Origin: SMWD01 sp964629475
Lineage (GTDB): Bacteria; Pseudomonadota; Gammaproteobacteria; Steroidobacterales; GCA-2729495
Reading direction: 5' to 3'
Length of the DNA stretch: 64,000 bases
Assembly (NCBI GenBank): GCA_964629475.1
Contig: CAZVQW010000001.1
Span: forward strand, 310,001-374,000
The notes under the pieces were generated by a model, which saw nothing but the letters and a program-made list of their open reading frames with translations, had not been told where the DNA came from and made no database searches. Below, in pieces: positions 44,287 to 53,535 of the stretch (position 1 is the first letter of the stretch; every line of letters starts with the position of its first letter). The translations under genes and the position numbers were made by a program.

Positions 44287-46689
44287 TCAAAAGGCTCCAC
44301 CGATCGAAAACTGGAACCGTTCGGTCTCGTCACCGAAGCGGCCGTCAATCTCAAATGGTTCCGAATCCAACGGGAACGCGTAACTGAATCTGAACAGACC
44401 CAACGGCGCGAGCCACTCGACCGCGCCGCCATAGGAGCGTTTCAGATCCCCGGCATCGAAATCATACCTGATTACGTTGCTCTCATTACAATTCTCTGGC
44501 GTTATCGCCGAGTTACAGCTGGTGTTGTAATACGTCACATCGTCCGTCGCAAATACATTCCCGACATCGAAAAATAGTGTAAATCTGGCCCGTGAGCGCC
44601 AGCTGGCCGGGATTGGCAATATCAGTTCGGCCTGCCCGGCCGTCAGCAGGTTACCGCCATACGGGTTACCAAACGAATCACGCGGGCCAAGCCCGTTCTC
44701 ACGATAGCCACGGACCGTATTTGGCCCGCCAGCGTAACTGTTTCGGAGAGACGGTACAGATGTCGTATCGCCTAGTGCCTCGCCGAACCGAATATCGAGG
44801 TTCAACGCCAGCGTAAACCACCGCGTCAGCGGCTGATAGCGTTTAAACGAGTAGTTAAGCGTGTAGAACTCGACATCGCTGGTCGGCAGGGCGTAATTCA
44901 GCATCAGGCTCTGCCGGCCACCACGATCGGCAAACAGCGAACGATTTCGCGTATCGTAGATCCAGCCGGCAATTAACGTCTGGTTATTAAACTTGGTACC
45001 GCCCGTACCGGACTGGATGAACGTGTTGCCGTTGTTCAAGACCCATTCCTGAGCCTGCAAGGTACTGCCCCTGGTCGCGAGAAGTTCCGATCCATTCCAG
45101 CCCATGCCGAGCACGATTGTCTGAAACTCGGATAATGGATAAGCAAATTCGAGATTGGCCGACAGTGATTGCGTATCGAGTTGCGATGCATCCGATGTGA
45201 ACTGAGTGATGTCACGATAAGCGAAGCTCAGCGTGCGGCTGACACCGTTGATCGTACTGTAAGGGTTCGTATGGGATACGCTATAAAGGGTACTGTACTG
45301 GCCCGTGTTGACATCGGCAGCCAGGCGCGTGCCGGTGCCAAAAAAATTGGTATGCACAAAATTAACGTTGAAGACCAGCCCCTGTGACTGCGAGAAACCG
45401 AGTCCACCACCGAACTGACCGGGCAGACCTTCCTTGATATTATAATCTACATCGACGAGATCCGGCGTCCCAGGGACCGGGTTTGTTTCAACCGTGACTT
45501 CTTCGATGTACGGCAGACGTTGTAAACGAATGCGCGATCTTTCGATTTTATTGTCGGACAGGAAGCCGCCTTCGAACTGACGCATTTCACGGCGAAACAC
45601 TTCATCCGTGACGGAGTCGGCACCGTTGAAATTGACGCGACGAACATAAACGCGGTTCTTGGGATCAACATACAGCGTAATCTCGACAGTCTTCGCTTCC
45701 CGATCGAGCTCCGGCACCGGCTCGATGGTCGCAAACGCATACCCTTCCTGGCCGAGGCGCAGGCGAATAAATTCGGCACTCGATTCAATCAGGCGCTGCG
45801 AGTAGATCTGCCCGGGCTTGATCTGTACGTAGGGGTTGAGTTGCTTCTCAGTAAGGATCAGGTCCCCGGCAAGACGTACATCAGAAATACTGTAACGATC
45901 ACCTTCGCTGATATTGATCGTAATAAAAATATCGTCCTTGCCCGGTGAAATAGCAACCTGCGTCGATTCGATTCCAAAATCGGCGAAACCACGATCCATG
46001 TAATAGGAACGCAATGCCTCGATATCTCCGGATAACGCTTCCCGCGAGTAGCGGTCATCCTTGCGGATGAATGACATCCAATTAGGCGTCTTGAGCGTGA
46101 AGATTTCGAGTAAATCCTCATCTGAATAAGTTGAATTACCGACGAGATTGATCTGGCGTATTCGCGCACGATCGCCTTCGACGATATTGATCGCGATTTG
46201 AACCTTGTTGCCTTCCAGCTCTTTAACATCGGCCTTGACCTTTGCCGCATATTTACCCTGACTGAAATACTGATCGGTCAAAGACTGCTCAACTTCATCC
46301 AGAACTGAACGATCGAATGTGCGCCCTGCTTTCAGGCCGATCTGCGCCAGCGGCTCCTCGAGATCCTCGGTCTTGATGTCCTTGTTGCCTTCGATCGTAA
46401 ACGACTCAATCGAAGGCCGCTCGAGTACCGCGATGATCAGCGTATTGCCATCCCGACGAAACTCGACATCCTTAAAGAATCCTGTGGCATAAACGGCCCG
46501 CATGGCTTCCTGAATTCGCTGACGATCGAGCGTGTCGCCTATGTTGACCGGCAGGTAATTAAAAACCGTACCATCCGAAATGCGCTGCAGACCCTCGACA
46601 CGGATATCCTGCACGACAAAAGCAGACTGGGCCATCGATGCCGTGGCGAACAAACAGCACACCAACAGCAAGATTGCACGCGCGACCAT
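44287..46689 (-). CDS. bamA: Outer membrane protein assembly factor BamA
   Basis: An 800-residue Omp85 protein, the core of the outer-membrane insertase. The ATG at 46689 begins a signal peptide (MVARAILLLVCCLFATASMA); the frame opens at 46737, inside rseP. Five POTRA domains span about 24-420 (first: FVVQDIRVEGLQRISDGTVF), followed by a 16-strand barrel from about 425, with VRGYRENGLGPRD (the VRGF/Y lid-lock region) and the C-terminal aromatic signal RFQFSIGGAF. A Skp gene follows directly. Confidence 0.95.
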   Translation of the reverse strand: MVARAILLLVCCLFATASMAQSAFVVQDIRVEGLQRISDGTVFNYLPVNIGDTLDRQRIQEAMRAVYATGFFKDVEFRRDGNTLIIAVLERPSIESFTIEGNKDIKTEDLEEPLAQIGLKAGRTFDRSVLDEVEQSLTDQYFSQGKYAAKVKADVKELEGNKVQIAINIVEGDRARIRQINLVGNSTYSDEDLLEIFTLKTPNWMSFIRKDDRYSREALSGDIEALRSYYMDRGFADFGIESTQVAISPGKDDIFITINISEGDRYSISDVRLAGDLILTEKQLNPYVQIKPGQIYSQRLIESSAEFIRLRLGQEGYAFATIEPVPELDREAKTVEITLYVDPKNRVYVRRVNFNGADSVTDEVFRREMRQFEGGFLSDNKIERSRIRLQRLPYIEEVTVETNPVPGTPDLVDVDYNIKEGLPGQFGGGLGFSQSQGLVFNVNFVHTNFFGTGTRLAADVNTGQYSTLYSVSHTNPYSTINGVSRTLSFAYRDITQFTSDASQLDTQSLSANLEFAYPLSEFQTIVLGMGWNGSELLATRGSTLQAQEWVLNNGNTFIQSGTGGTKFNNQTLIAGWIYDTRNRSLFADRGGRQSLMLNYALPTSDVEFYTLNYSFKRYQPLTRWFTLALNLDIRFGEALGDTTSVPSLRNSYAGGPNTVRGYRENGLGPRDSFGNPYGGNLLTAGQAELILPIPASWRSRARFTLFFDVGNVFATDDVTYYNTSCNSAITPENCNESNVIRYDFDAGDLKRSYGGAVEWLAPLGLFRFSYAFPLDSEPFEIDGRFGDETERFQFSIGGAF

Positions 46690-46729
46690 TATCCTTGTCG
46701 CATCAGTCACGCAGGATCGCATCTCTAAC

Positions 46730-48097
46730 TCATCCAAAAATACGCGACAGATCGTTGTAGAACGCGAAGCTCATGAGCAGCAACAGAAACAGAATGCCCA
46801 CTTGCTGACCGAAGATCTGCGCGCGTTCAGATAACGGACTTCCTTTCATTGCCTCCGCGAGCTGGTAGGCAATCTGCCCGCCATCGAGCATCGGAATCGG
46901 CAGCAGATTCAGGATACCGAGACTGATACTCACGATAGCCAGAAAGGAGAGAAAAGCAACCGGCCCGATACTGGCGCTCTGCCCCGCATACTGTGCAATA
47001 TTGATCGGACCACTGATATTTTTAACCGAGACGCTGCCGGTTACCATGCTCGCCACCATCCGCACGGTCAGCGCCATCATGTTCCAGGTTTTCTCTACGG
47101 CAACGGGTAACGCGGCAATAAGCCCATAGCGTTGCTCGGCCCGCATTCCTTCCATCAGGTCGTCGGCAATCAGCACCGATGCACCGATGCGCCCGATCGA
47201 TTCACCATTATTTTCAACGGTGCCAATATCGATCCTTAGCTGCTGCTCGACTCCGTCGCGCATGATCGTGGCGATCATCATCTGCCCCGGGCGAGCGCGT
47301 ATGAACTCGACCCACTCCACCCATGATCCTATTGGTTCGCTGTCAGCGGCAATCACTTCGTCACCAGCCAGCAACCCGGCACGCTCGGCCGGTCCATCGG
47401 ATGTCAACTCATCGATAATTGCCGGCACAACCGGCGACCAGGGACGAAATCCCAGGCCCGCAAACAACTGGCCGGGCTCGGTCAGCTCCGATTCCTTGCC
47501 GGCCGCATGCATGACAGCGAGACGCTGGTTACCGTCCTGACCAGTGACCTGCAATTCAATATCACCTTCATCGAGCAACTGCCCGATAATTTCGAGTACG
47601 GCACCCTCCCAGGTCGCCACGGCACGCCCGCCGACCAGGTCGATTTCATCGCCGTCACGCAGCCCCGCACGGGCAGCGATCGTCTCGGGCTCGACAGCCC
47701 CGATAATTGGCTTCAATCCCGGCACCCCGACCATGTACATGCACCAGTAGGCAACGATTGCGAACAGGAAATTCAAAATGGGTCCGGCTGCCAGAACAGC
47801 AGTCTTAACGGGTATTGACTGGCGATTGAACGCCCGTCCCTGATCGGCCAGCGTTACGGCACAATCGCGTTCATCGAGTAGCTTGACGTAACCCCCGATC
47901 GGGATGGCCGAGATACAAAATTCAGTCTGGTCATAGCCATAAACCCGGGTCCACAGCGGTCGTCCGAAACCAATCGAGAAACGCAGCACCTTCACGCCGG
48001 CCATGCGCGCGACGATATAGTGTCCCCACTCGTGCACCGCAACAAGAATCGCAATTGCGAAGACGAACGAAAAGACCGAAGTAGCAATACCACCCAT
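46730..48097 (-). CDS. rseP: Site-2 protease RseP
   Basis: A 455-residue intramembrane zinc metalloprotease. The active site HEWGHYIVARM is at 22-32 in the first helix; two PDZ domains lie in the periplasmic loop (about 120-300); the C-terminal NLLPIPMLDGGQ holds the third zinc ligand Asp. It removes the membrane stump of RseA after site-1 cleavage, releasing the sigma-E encoded at 13124-13723 in this window. Confidence 0.96.
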   Translation of the reverse strand: MGGIATSVFSFVFAIAILVAVHEWGHYIVARMAGVKVLRFSIGFGRPLWTRVYGYDQTEFCISAIPIGGYVKLLDERDCAVTLADQGRAFNRQSIPVKTAVLAAGPILNFLFAIVAYWCMYMVGVPGLKPIIGAVEPETIAARAGLRDGDEIDLVGGRAVATWEGAVLEIIGQLLDEGDIELQVTGQDGNQRLAVMHAAGKESELTEPGQLFAGLGFRPWSPVVPAIIDELTSDGPAERAGLLAGDEVIAADSEPIGSWVEWVEFIRARPGQMMIATIMRDGVEQQLRIDIGTVENNGESIGRIGASVLIADDLMEGMRAEQRYGLIAALPVAVEKTWNMMALTVRMVASMVTGSVSVKNISGPINIAQYAGQSASIGPVAFLSFLAIVSISLGILNLLPIPMLDGGQIAYQLAEAMKGSPLSERAQIFGQQVGILFLLLLMSFAFYNDLSRIFG

Positions 48098-48110
48098 TAT
48101 TGGCTCTCAT

Positions 48111-48923
48111 TCACTGGCCAAACAACCCAATCCATGTCATCTCGAGAGCAAACAGCGGTACCGCCGCAGTCACGCTGTCGACACGATCCAGAACACCACC
48201 ATGCCCGGGAAACAGATTACCACTATCCTTGAGCCCGACATTGCGCTTAAACATGCTGACCGTCAGATCGCCAACGACCGAAATGGCTGCAATGCTGACC
48301 GCGAGCGGCACGAGAAACCATGCCGACCAATCGAACCACCAGGCGCCGCACAGAGCGATGATGACGGAGCCGATGATGCCGCCGACCAACCCCTCCCAGG
48401 TCTTGCCGGGGCTGACCCTGGGAGCCAGTTTTGTGCGCCCCAGCCGACGGCCGACAAAATAGGCACCGATGTCAGCGGCCCAAACGATCATCAGCACGAA
48501 CAAAACATACTCTGCACCACGACCGGGCAAGCCCAGCAATGTTATGAGGGCTACCCATGCAGGCACGATGACCAGCACACCACAGACGGCACCGCTGACG
48601 GGGCTAATCTTCTTCGGGAAACGCAGCACCCACGAAAATGCAACAACCCACCAGAGCAAGCTAATCCACAGCAGCGGCAAGAGTGATAGACGGGCCGGAA
48701 TTGCCCACAAGGAAAGCACCAGCAACCCCAGCACTAAAAGCGCATATGCTGCACGGGCGACAAAGCGCTCAAGCGGCAGAAATGCGCTCCACTCCCATGC
48801 TGCAACCACGACAAACGCACCGAGCACACCGACTGCTGCAGGTTGCGGCAAACGAAAAAAAACGATGAGCAGGACAGCCAGCAGGATGACGCCAGTCACG
48901 ATCCGTTGTAGAAGCATATTCAT
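48111..48923 (-). CDS. cdsA: Phosphatidate cytidylyltransferase
   Basis: A 270-residue multi-pass inner-membrane enzyme making CDP-diacylglycerol for phospholipids. Seven to eight hydrophobic segments are visible and the C-terminal signature SMFKRNVGLKDSGNLFPGHG with GGVLDRVDS is intact. It lies between uppS and rseP in the conserved envelope cluster; the usual dxr gene between cdsA and rseP is absent. Confidence 0.95.
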   Translation of the reverse strand: MNMLLQRIVTGVILLAVLLIVFFRLPQPAAVGVLGAFVVVAAWEWSAFLPLERFVARAAYALLVLGLLVLSLWAIPARLSLLPLLWISLLWWVVAFSWVLRFPKKISPVSGAVCGVLVIVPAWVALITLLGLPGRGAEYVLFVLMIVWAADIGAYFVGRRLGRTKLAPRVSPGKTWEGLVGGIIGSVIIALCGAWWFDWSAWFLVPLAVSIAAISVVGDLTVSMFKRNVGLKDSGNLFPGHGGVLDRVDSVTAAVPLFALEMTWIGLFGQ

Positions 48924-48959
48924 ACGGGCGCTCGAAAAATCAAACCAAATCCATCTGGA

Positions 48960-49718
48960 TCACCTCGACGGAGTACCTGCTTCTTTCTGACCGTTGAGGC
49001 GACCGAAACGACGCTGCCGATGGCTGAAAAATTCGAACGCCGCAGTGAGATCCTGGTCGTTAAAGTCAGGCCACAGCGTGTCCGTGAAGTGGATTTCAGT
49101 ATAGGCCAGATCCCACAACAAAAAATTACTGATACGTTTTTCGCCACCGGTCCGGATTAACAAATCGGGATTATTGTAAGCAGCCAACGATAAATGGCGC
49201 GATATCACCGCTTCATCGATATCCTGTACGTCCAGTTCACTGGCACACACCTTCTCCGCAATCCGCCGCGCCGCCTGCACGATATCCCAGCGACCACCGT
49301 AGGAGACAGCCAGCAGGAGTGTCATACGGGTGTTAGCCGCTGTTTTATTTTCAGCGTCATCGATACGCTTTTGCAGAATTGTCGGAAGATTTTCGCGTGC
49401 TCCAATGAACCGCAGGCGAATTCCGTTTTCATGCAGAGCCGAAACCTCACGCTGCAACACTTCGATAAACAGGCGCATCAGGGCATTGACCTCTTCCGCC
49501 GGTCGCTGCCAGTTTTCACTGCTAAAGGCGAACATTGTCAACGTCTCGACTTGTGCCTCGGCACAGGCCTCAACGATTTGTCGCGCCGACTTGACACCGG
49601 CACGGTGGCCGGCGAACCGGGGTCGTCCGTGCTGCGCGGCCCAGCGACCGTTACCGTCCATGATGACGGCGACGTGCCGAGGTATCGCCGGGTTCGGGTT
49701 GTCAACGTCACTATTCAT
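48960..49718 (-). CDS. uppS: Undecaprenyl diphosphate synthase
   Basis: A 252-residue cis-prenyltransferase that makes the C55 lipid carrier for cell-wall and O-antigen synthesis. The conserved HVAVIMDGNGRWAAQHG (15-31, catalytic Asp21), FAFSSENWQRP and the C-terminal DLLIRTGGEKRISNFLLWD are present. It lies 22 bases after frr. Confidence 0.96.
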   Translation of the reverse strand: MNSDVDNPNPAIPRHVAVIMDGNGRWAAQHGRPRFAGHRAGVKSARQIVEACAEAQVETLTMFAFSSENWQRPAEEVNALMRLFIEVLQREVSALHENGIRLRFIGARENLPTILQKRIDDAENKTAANTRMTLLLAVSYGGRWDIVQAARRIAEKVCASELDVQDIDEAVISRHLSLAAYNNPDLLIRTGGEKRISNFLLWDLAYTEIHFTDTLWPDFNDQDLTAAFEFFSHRQRRFGRLNGQKEAGTPSR

Positions 49719-49740
49719 TAGTATTTGCTTTTAGAATAAT

Positions 49741-50298
49741 TTAGAAGTCCATGATTTCCTGTTGTTTTTTCTCACTCAACTCATCAAGTTTTGCAACATG
49801 ACGATCGGTCAGCACCTGGATATCCTGCTCCGCCCGATGCTCTTCGTCCTCGGTAATCTCCTTCTCTTTCAGCAGGTCCTTAAGATCATGAATCGAATCA
49901 CGGCGGATATTGCGAACGGAGATCCGCCCATTCTCAGCATCCTGCTTGACGAGCTTGGCCAGGTCACGTCGCCGTTCCTCGGTCAGCGCCGGCAACGGCA
50001 CCCGAATGACGCTGCCGGCCGACGACGGGGTCAGGCCCAGATCCGAATTCATGATGGCCTTCTCGATAACCGGAATCATAGGCGGCTCCCAGGGCGTCAC
50101 GGTCAATGTTCGCGCATCTTCGACGGCGATATTGGCGACCTGGCTTAAGGGTGTATCGGCACCATAATAGTCGACGGTAATATGCTCCAGCAGACCCGTG
50201 TGCGCACGACCGGTGCGCATCTTCTTGAATGCCTGACTCAACGCTGCGACGCTTTTGTCCATGCGCTTATCCGTGTCTTTCTTGATATCTTCAATCAC
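49741..50298 (-). CDS. frr: Ribosome recycling factor
   Basis: A 185-residue two-domain protein that splits the post-termination ribosome with EF-G. MDKSVAALSQAFKKMRTGRA, VTPWEPPMIPVIEKAI, PLPALTEERRRDLAK and RRDSIHDLKDLLKEKEI follow the family closely. It is 29 bases after pyrH. Confidence 0.97.
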   Translation of the reverse strand: MIEDIKKDTDKRMDKSVAALSQAFKKMRTGRAHTGLLEHITVDYYGADTPLSQVANIAVEDARTLTVTPWEPPMIPVIEKAIMNSDLGLTPSSAGSVIRVPLPALTEERRRDLAKLVKQDAENGRISVRNIRRDSIHDLKDLLKEKEITEDEEHRAEQDIQVLTDRHVAKLDELSEKKQQEIMDF

Positions 50299-50327
50299 TG
50301 TTCATCCCCTCTGAGAATACGGCACGC

Positions 50328-51053
50328 TTAACTGTCATGCACCAGCGTACCGATGCTCGAACCGCCGACCAGCTGTACAAGCGCTCCCGGCGCGTTCAGA
50401 TCGAATACCCGGATCGGCAGACCATTATCACGACACATTACTATAGCTGTCGCATCCATAACCTGCAGCTTATCGGTCAAGACCTTATCAAACGTCAAGT
50501 CCGTATACCGCTTTGCATTCTTGTCTTTGACGGGATCTGCGGAATAGACGCCGTCGACTTTTGTGGCCTTGACCAGCAGGTCGGCGCCGATTTCAATTGC
50601 ACGCAATGCCGCCGCCGTATCGGTAGTAAAAAACGGGTTGCCCGTTCCGGCTGAAAATATGGTTACCCGACCCTTCTCGAGATGCCGAACTGCACGTCGG
50701 CGAATATAGTCCTCGGAAACCTGGTGAATCTGTAATGCCGACATGACGCGGGCGTGGCCGCCGATGCGCTCAATACCGTCCTGCAGTGCCAGAGCATTGA
50801 TCATTGTGGCCAACATGCCCATATGGTCGCCAGTGACGCGATCCATTCCGGCTTCCGAAAGTCCGGCGCCGCGGAAAATATTACCGCCGCCAATGACAAT
50901 TCCGATTTCCACACCGAGGCGCTGCACCTCGATAATATCCGCCGCGATCCGCTTCAGGATTGCCGGGTCGATGCCGCAATCCGCGTCCCCCAGCAGAGCT
51001 TCACCACTGAGTTTCAATAAAATACGGTGATACGGTGAAGCGGGGTTATCCAC
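50328..51053 (-). CDS. pyrH: Uridylate kinase
   Basis: A 241-residue UMP kinase of the amino-acid-kinase fold. ILLKLSGEALLGD, IGIVIGGGNIFRGA, MGMLATMINALAL and ATKVDGVYSADPVKD are characteristic. It starts only about 25 bases after a terminator-like hairpin that follows tsf, so its expression may depend on partial read-through or a promoter overlapping that structure. Confidence 0.97.
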   Translation of the reverse strand: MDNPASPYHRILLKLSGEALLGDADCGIDPAILKRIAADIIEVQRLGVEIGIVIGGGNIFRGAGLSEAGMDRVTGDHMGMLATMINALALQDGIERIGGHARVMSALQIHQVSEDYIRRRAVRHLEKGRVTIFSAGTGNPFFTTDTAAALRAIEIGADLLVKATKVDGVYSADPVKDKNAKRYTDLTFDKVLTDKLQVMDATAIVMCRDNGLPIRVFDLNAPGALVQLVGGSSIGTLVHDS

Positions 51054-51077
51054 GGCGCTGATGCCTCCGGCAAGTCA

Positions 51078-51104
51078 CGAAAAGAACCCCGCTGCAGCGG
51101 GATT
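51078..51104 (-). terminator. Terminator-like hairpin after tsf
   Basis: On the minus strand AATCCCGC, a TGCA loop and GCGGGGTT form an 8-bp stem with one G-T pair, followed by CTTTTCG. It fits a moderate intrinsic terminator for the rpsB-tsf transcript, located just before pyrH. The T-run is short. Confidence 0.6.
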
Positions 51105-51224
51105 TGTATAGATTCCGGTTACTCGGCGATACCTTGTTGCGACCGAAGTCGGCCTGACTGCGCTACCGGCCTGAGCAAAAACTATTGTCAGCCCCGGCAT
51201 CGTCAGTCCCGGCATCAACATCGT

Positions 51225-52097
51225 TCAACCGCTGGCCTTAATCTGCGCCTGTACTTCCTCGGCGAAATTTTCGGCCTTTTTCTCGATACCCTGGCCCACT
51301 TCAAAACGGGCAAAACTGTGCACCGTCGCGGAGTTCGTTTTCAACAACTTGCTGACACTGACATCCGGATCCTTAACGAACGGCTGCCCGAGCAATGTGA
51401 TTTCGTTCAGGTATTTACGCAAGCGCCCTTCGACCATCTTCGCAACGATCTCGGCCGGCTTGCCTTCCTGCTCAGCCTGCTCCGACAAAATCCGGCGTTC
51501 TGTTTCCAGTGTCTCGGCCGGCACATCGTCTGCTGAAATACAGTTCGGATTTGTCGCCGCAACATGCATGGCAATATCCTTGCCGAGCTGCTCGTCACCA
51601 CCCTCGATGTCGATGAGTACGCCGATTTTCACGCCGTGTACATACTGCGCAATCTGACCTTTCGGCACGATGATCCGAAAACGACGCACGGCAATTTTCT
51701 CGCCAATCTTCGCGACCAGCGCATTGCGCTTCGCCTCGAATGATTCGCCATCGATCTCGAGCGCCATCAAGGCTTCTACATCCGTCGGCTGGCTGGCAAG
51801 GATAAGAGCGGCGGCGTTGCGTGCGAAGGCGAGAAAATTCTCATCCTTGGCTACGAAATCCGTCTCGCAATTGACTTCGACAATAACGCCGATACCGTCA
51901 CCGACGGCCAGCTCAACCCGGCCCTCTGCAGCGATGCGGCCGGCTTTCTTCTCCGCCGACGCCTGACCCTTCTTGCGCAGGTATTCCTGTGCCGCCTGAA
52001 TGTCACCATCGACCTCGACCAGCGCCTTCTTGCACTCCATCATTCCGGCCCCGGTCATCTCCCGGAGCTCTTTTACCAGACTTGCTGTGATCGTCAT
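51225..52097 (-). CDS. tsf: Elongation factor Ts
   Basis: A 290-residue nucleotide exchange factor for EF-Tu. The N-terminal VKELREMTGAGMMECKKAL and the TDFVAKDENF motif (about 80-89), which inserts into EF-Tu, are intact, and the C-terminal coiled-coil region is complete. It follows rpsB after 75 bases, the conserved operon. Confidence 0.97.
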   Translation of the reverse strand: MTITASLVKELREMTGAGMMECKKALVEVDGDIQAAQEYLRKKGQASAEKKAGRIAAEGRVELAVGDGIGVIVEVNCETDFVAKDENFLAFARNAAALILASQPTDVEALMALEIDGESFEAKRNALVAKIGEKIAVRRFRIIVPKGQIAQYVHGVKIGVLIDIEGGDEQLGKDIAMHVAATNPNCISADDVPAETLETERRILSEQAEQEGKPAEIVAKMVEGRLRKYLNEITLLGQPFVKDPDVSVSKLLKTNSATVHSFARFEVGQGIEKKAENFAEEVQAQIKASG

Positions 52098-52172
52098 GTC
52101 CTGATCCTGCTATTTCGAGCCCCTGGAATCCGGGAGCCGGCACGCCCTGGGCGTGGTTAACTAACTATTGCC

Positions 52173-53234
52173 TTATTTCTTGTCCGATTTCTCGTCCGGT
52201 GTTGGCTCTTCGGTCGCCTCAGGAACGGTTTCGGTAACTTCGGATCCCGCAGCAGCAGCCGTTTCCCTGGCCTCAGATGTGACCTCAGGCTCCTCCCTGG
52301 CAGTAACCCCGGCATCAGCCTCGGTATCAGCCTTGGTACCAGCAACAGGTTCTTGCGGCTCCGCCGGAGCATCGGCAGTTTCAACCGGAGCCTCATCCTT
52401 GGCACTCGCCTGCTGGCGTTTAGCACTCGGATCCGTTTTGGCGGCTGCGGCGGCTCGCGGCTTGCGGCCTCCCCGCTTCGCCGTTTTTGCCGTGGGTCGC
52501 CCTTCGGCATCCAATTCAACAAAGTCGTCCTCACCGACCGGCAGGGCCGGCAATGCATCCTTGCCGTCGATAACGGCATCGGCAATGCCTGCCGCATACA
52601 AATCGGCAGCGCGCATTGCATCATCATTCCCCGGAATGACGTAATCTATTTCGTCCGGCGAACAATTGGTGTCTACGACGCCTACGACCGGGATACCCAG
52701 GACCTTCGCCTCATGCACCGCGATCTTCTCATGGCCGACGTCGATGATGAATACGGCATCGGGCAACGAACCCATATCCTTGATACCGCCTAGCGTGCGT
52801 TCCAGCTTTGCCTTCTCGCGATTAAGCCCCAGCACTTCCTTTTTCGTCAGGCGATCGAACGTGCCGTCCTCTTCCATTCCGCCAATATCTTCAAGGCGCT
52901 TGATCGATTGTTTGATCGTCTTGAAATTTGTCAGCATGCCACCGAGCCAGCGATGGTTCACATACGGCATGCCGCAACGCTCGGCCTGCTCGCGCACGGC
53001 GTTGCCGGCCGAACGCTTCGTACCCACGAACAATATTTTGCCGTGATCCGAAACAAGCTTCTTGACGAAGGTGCAGGCGGCCTGATGCATCGGCACCGTC
53101 TGCTCGAGATTGATTATGTGGATGTTATTACGGGCGCCAAAGATATAAGGCGCCATCTTGGGATTCCAGTACCGGGTCTGGTGGCCGAAATGGACCCCCG
53201 CCTCCAGCATCTGGCGCATGCTGACCTGTGCCAT
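52173..53234 (-). CDS. rpsB: 30S ribosomal protein S2 with long C-terminal extension
   Basis: The ATG at 53234 has AGGAG six bases upstream and begins MAQVSMRQMLEAGVHFGHQT, giving 353 residues; the frame opens slightly earlier at 53282. The S2 core (residues 1 to about 240) is complete, including FVGTKRSAGNAVREQA, VNHRWLGGMLTNF and DTNCSPDEIDYVIPGNDDA. About 110 extra residues follow, absent from the 241-residue E. coli protein: first a basic KTAKRGGRKPRAAAAAK stretch, then a long acidic Ala/Glu/Pro/Thr-rich tail without predicted fold. Confidence 0.97.
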   Translation of the reverse strand: MAQVSMRQMLEAGVHFGHQTRYWNPKMAPYIFGARNNIHIINLEQTVPMHQAACTFVKKLVSDHGKILFVGTKRSAGNAVREQAERCGMPYVNHRWLGGMLTNFKTIKQSIKRLEDIGGMEEDGTFDRLTKKEVLGLNREKAKLERTLGGIKDMGSLPDAVFIIDVGHEKIAVHEAKVLGIPVVGVVDTNCSPDEIDYVIPGNDDAMRAADLYAAGIADAVIDGKDALPALPVGEDDFVELDAEGRPTAKTAKRGGRKPRAAAAAKTDPSAKRQQASAKDEAPVETADAPAEPQEPVAGTKADTEADAGVTAREEPEVTSEARETAAAAGSEVTETVPEATEEPTPDEKSDKK

Positions 53235-53356
53235 GTTTTTCTCCTGTGTGGGTTTTAAGCCTCCATGCACTCCATACGACAACCGAACTCAAGGTCCGGC
53301 ACCCCGCCGCATGTGTCGGTGCATGTGTGGATTTGATTGCCTCTAGGGCGCGCGCT

Positions 53357-53385
53357 TTATACCATACCCACGTTCCAGCAACAAC
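53357..53385 (-). promoter_or_regulatory. Probable rpsB promoter with GC-rich discriminator
   Basis: In the roughly 300-base gene-free gap between the divergent rpsB and map starts (53235-53535), the minus strand has TTGTTG (53385-53380), a 17-base spacer and TATAAA (53362-53357), followed by the GC-rich GCGCGCGCCC. Such a discriminator is typical of stringently controlled ribosomal promoters. The leader to rpsB is about 115 bases and could hold an S2-binding autoregulatory structure; none was confirmed. No clear promoter for map was picked. Confidence 0.6.
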
Positions 53386-53535
53386 GCGCCGGTGAATAAC
53401 AGATCCTCCGGCGAGCCGGACTACAAACTGTCGATTTCCGTTACAACTCTGCGTCGCCCGGTTTACAGAACGGGGCCGACGCGTGCCCGGCACCCGAAAC
53501 AAACCGGCCCGACTGACAAAGCAGAACCCACGCGT

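Noticed and set aside
52168..52644. A plus-strand Ala/Ser-rich frame
   Set aside because: It is the complement of the low-complexity S2 tail; the composition is a consequence of that.
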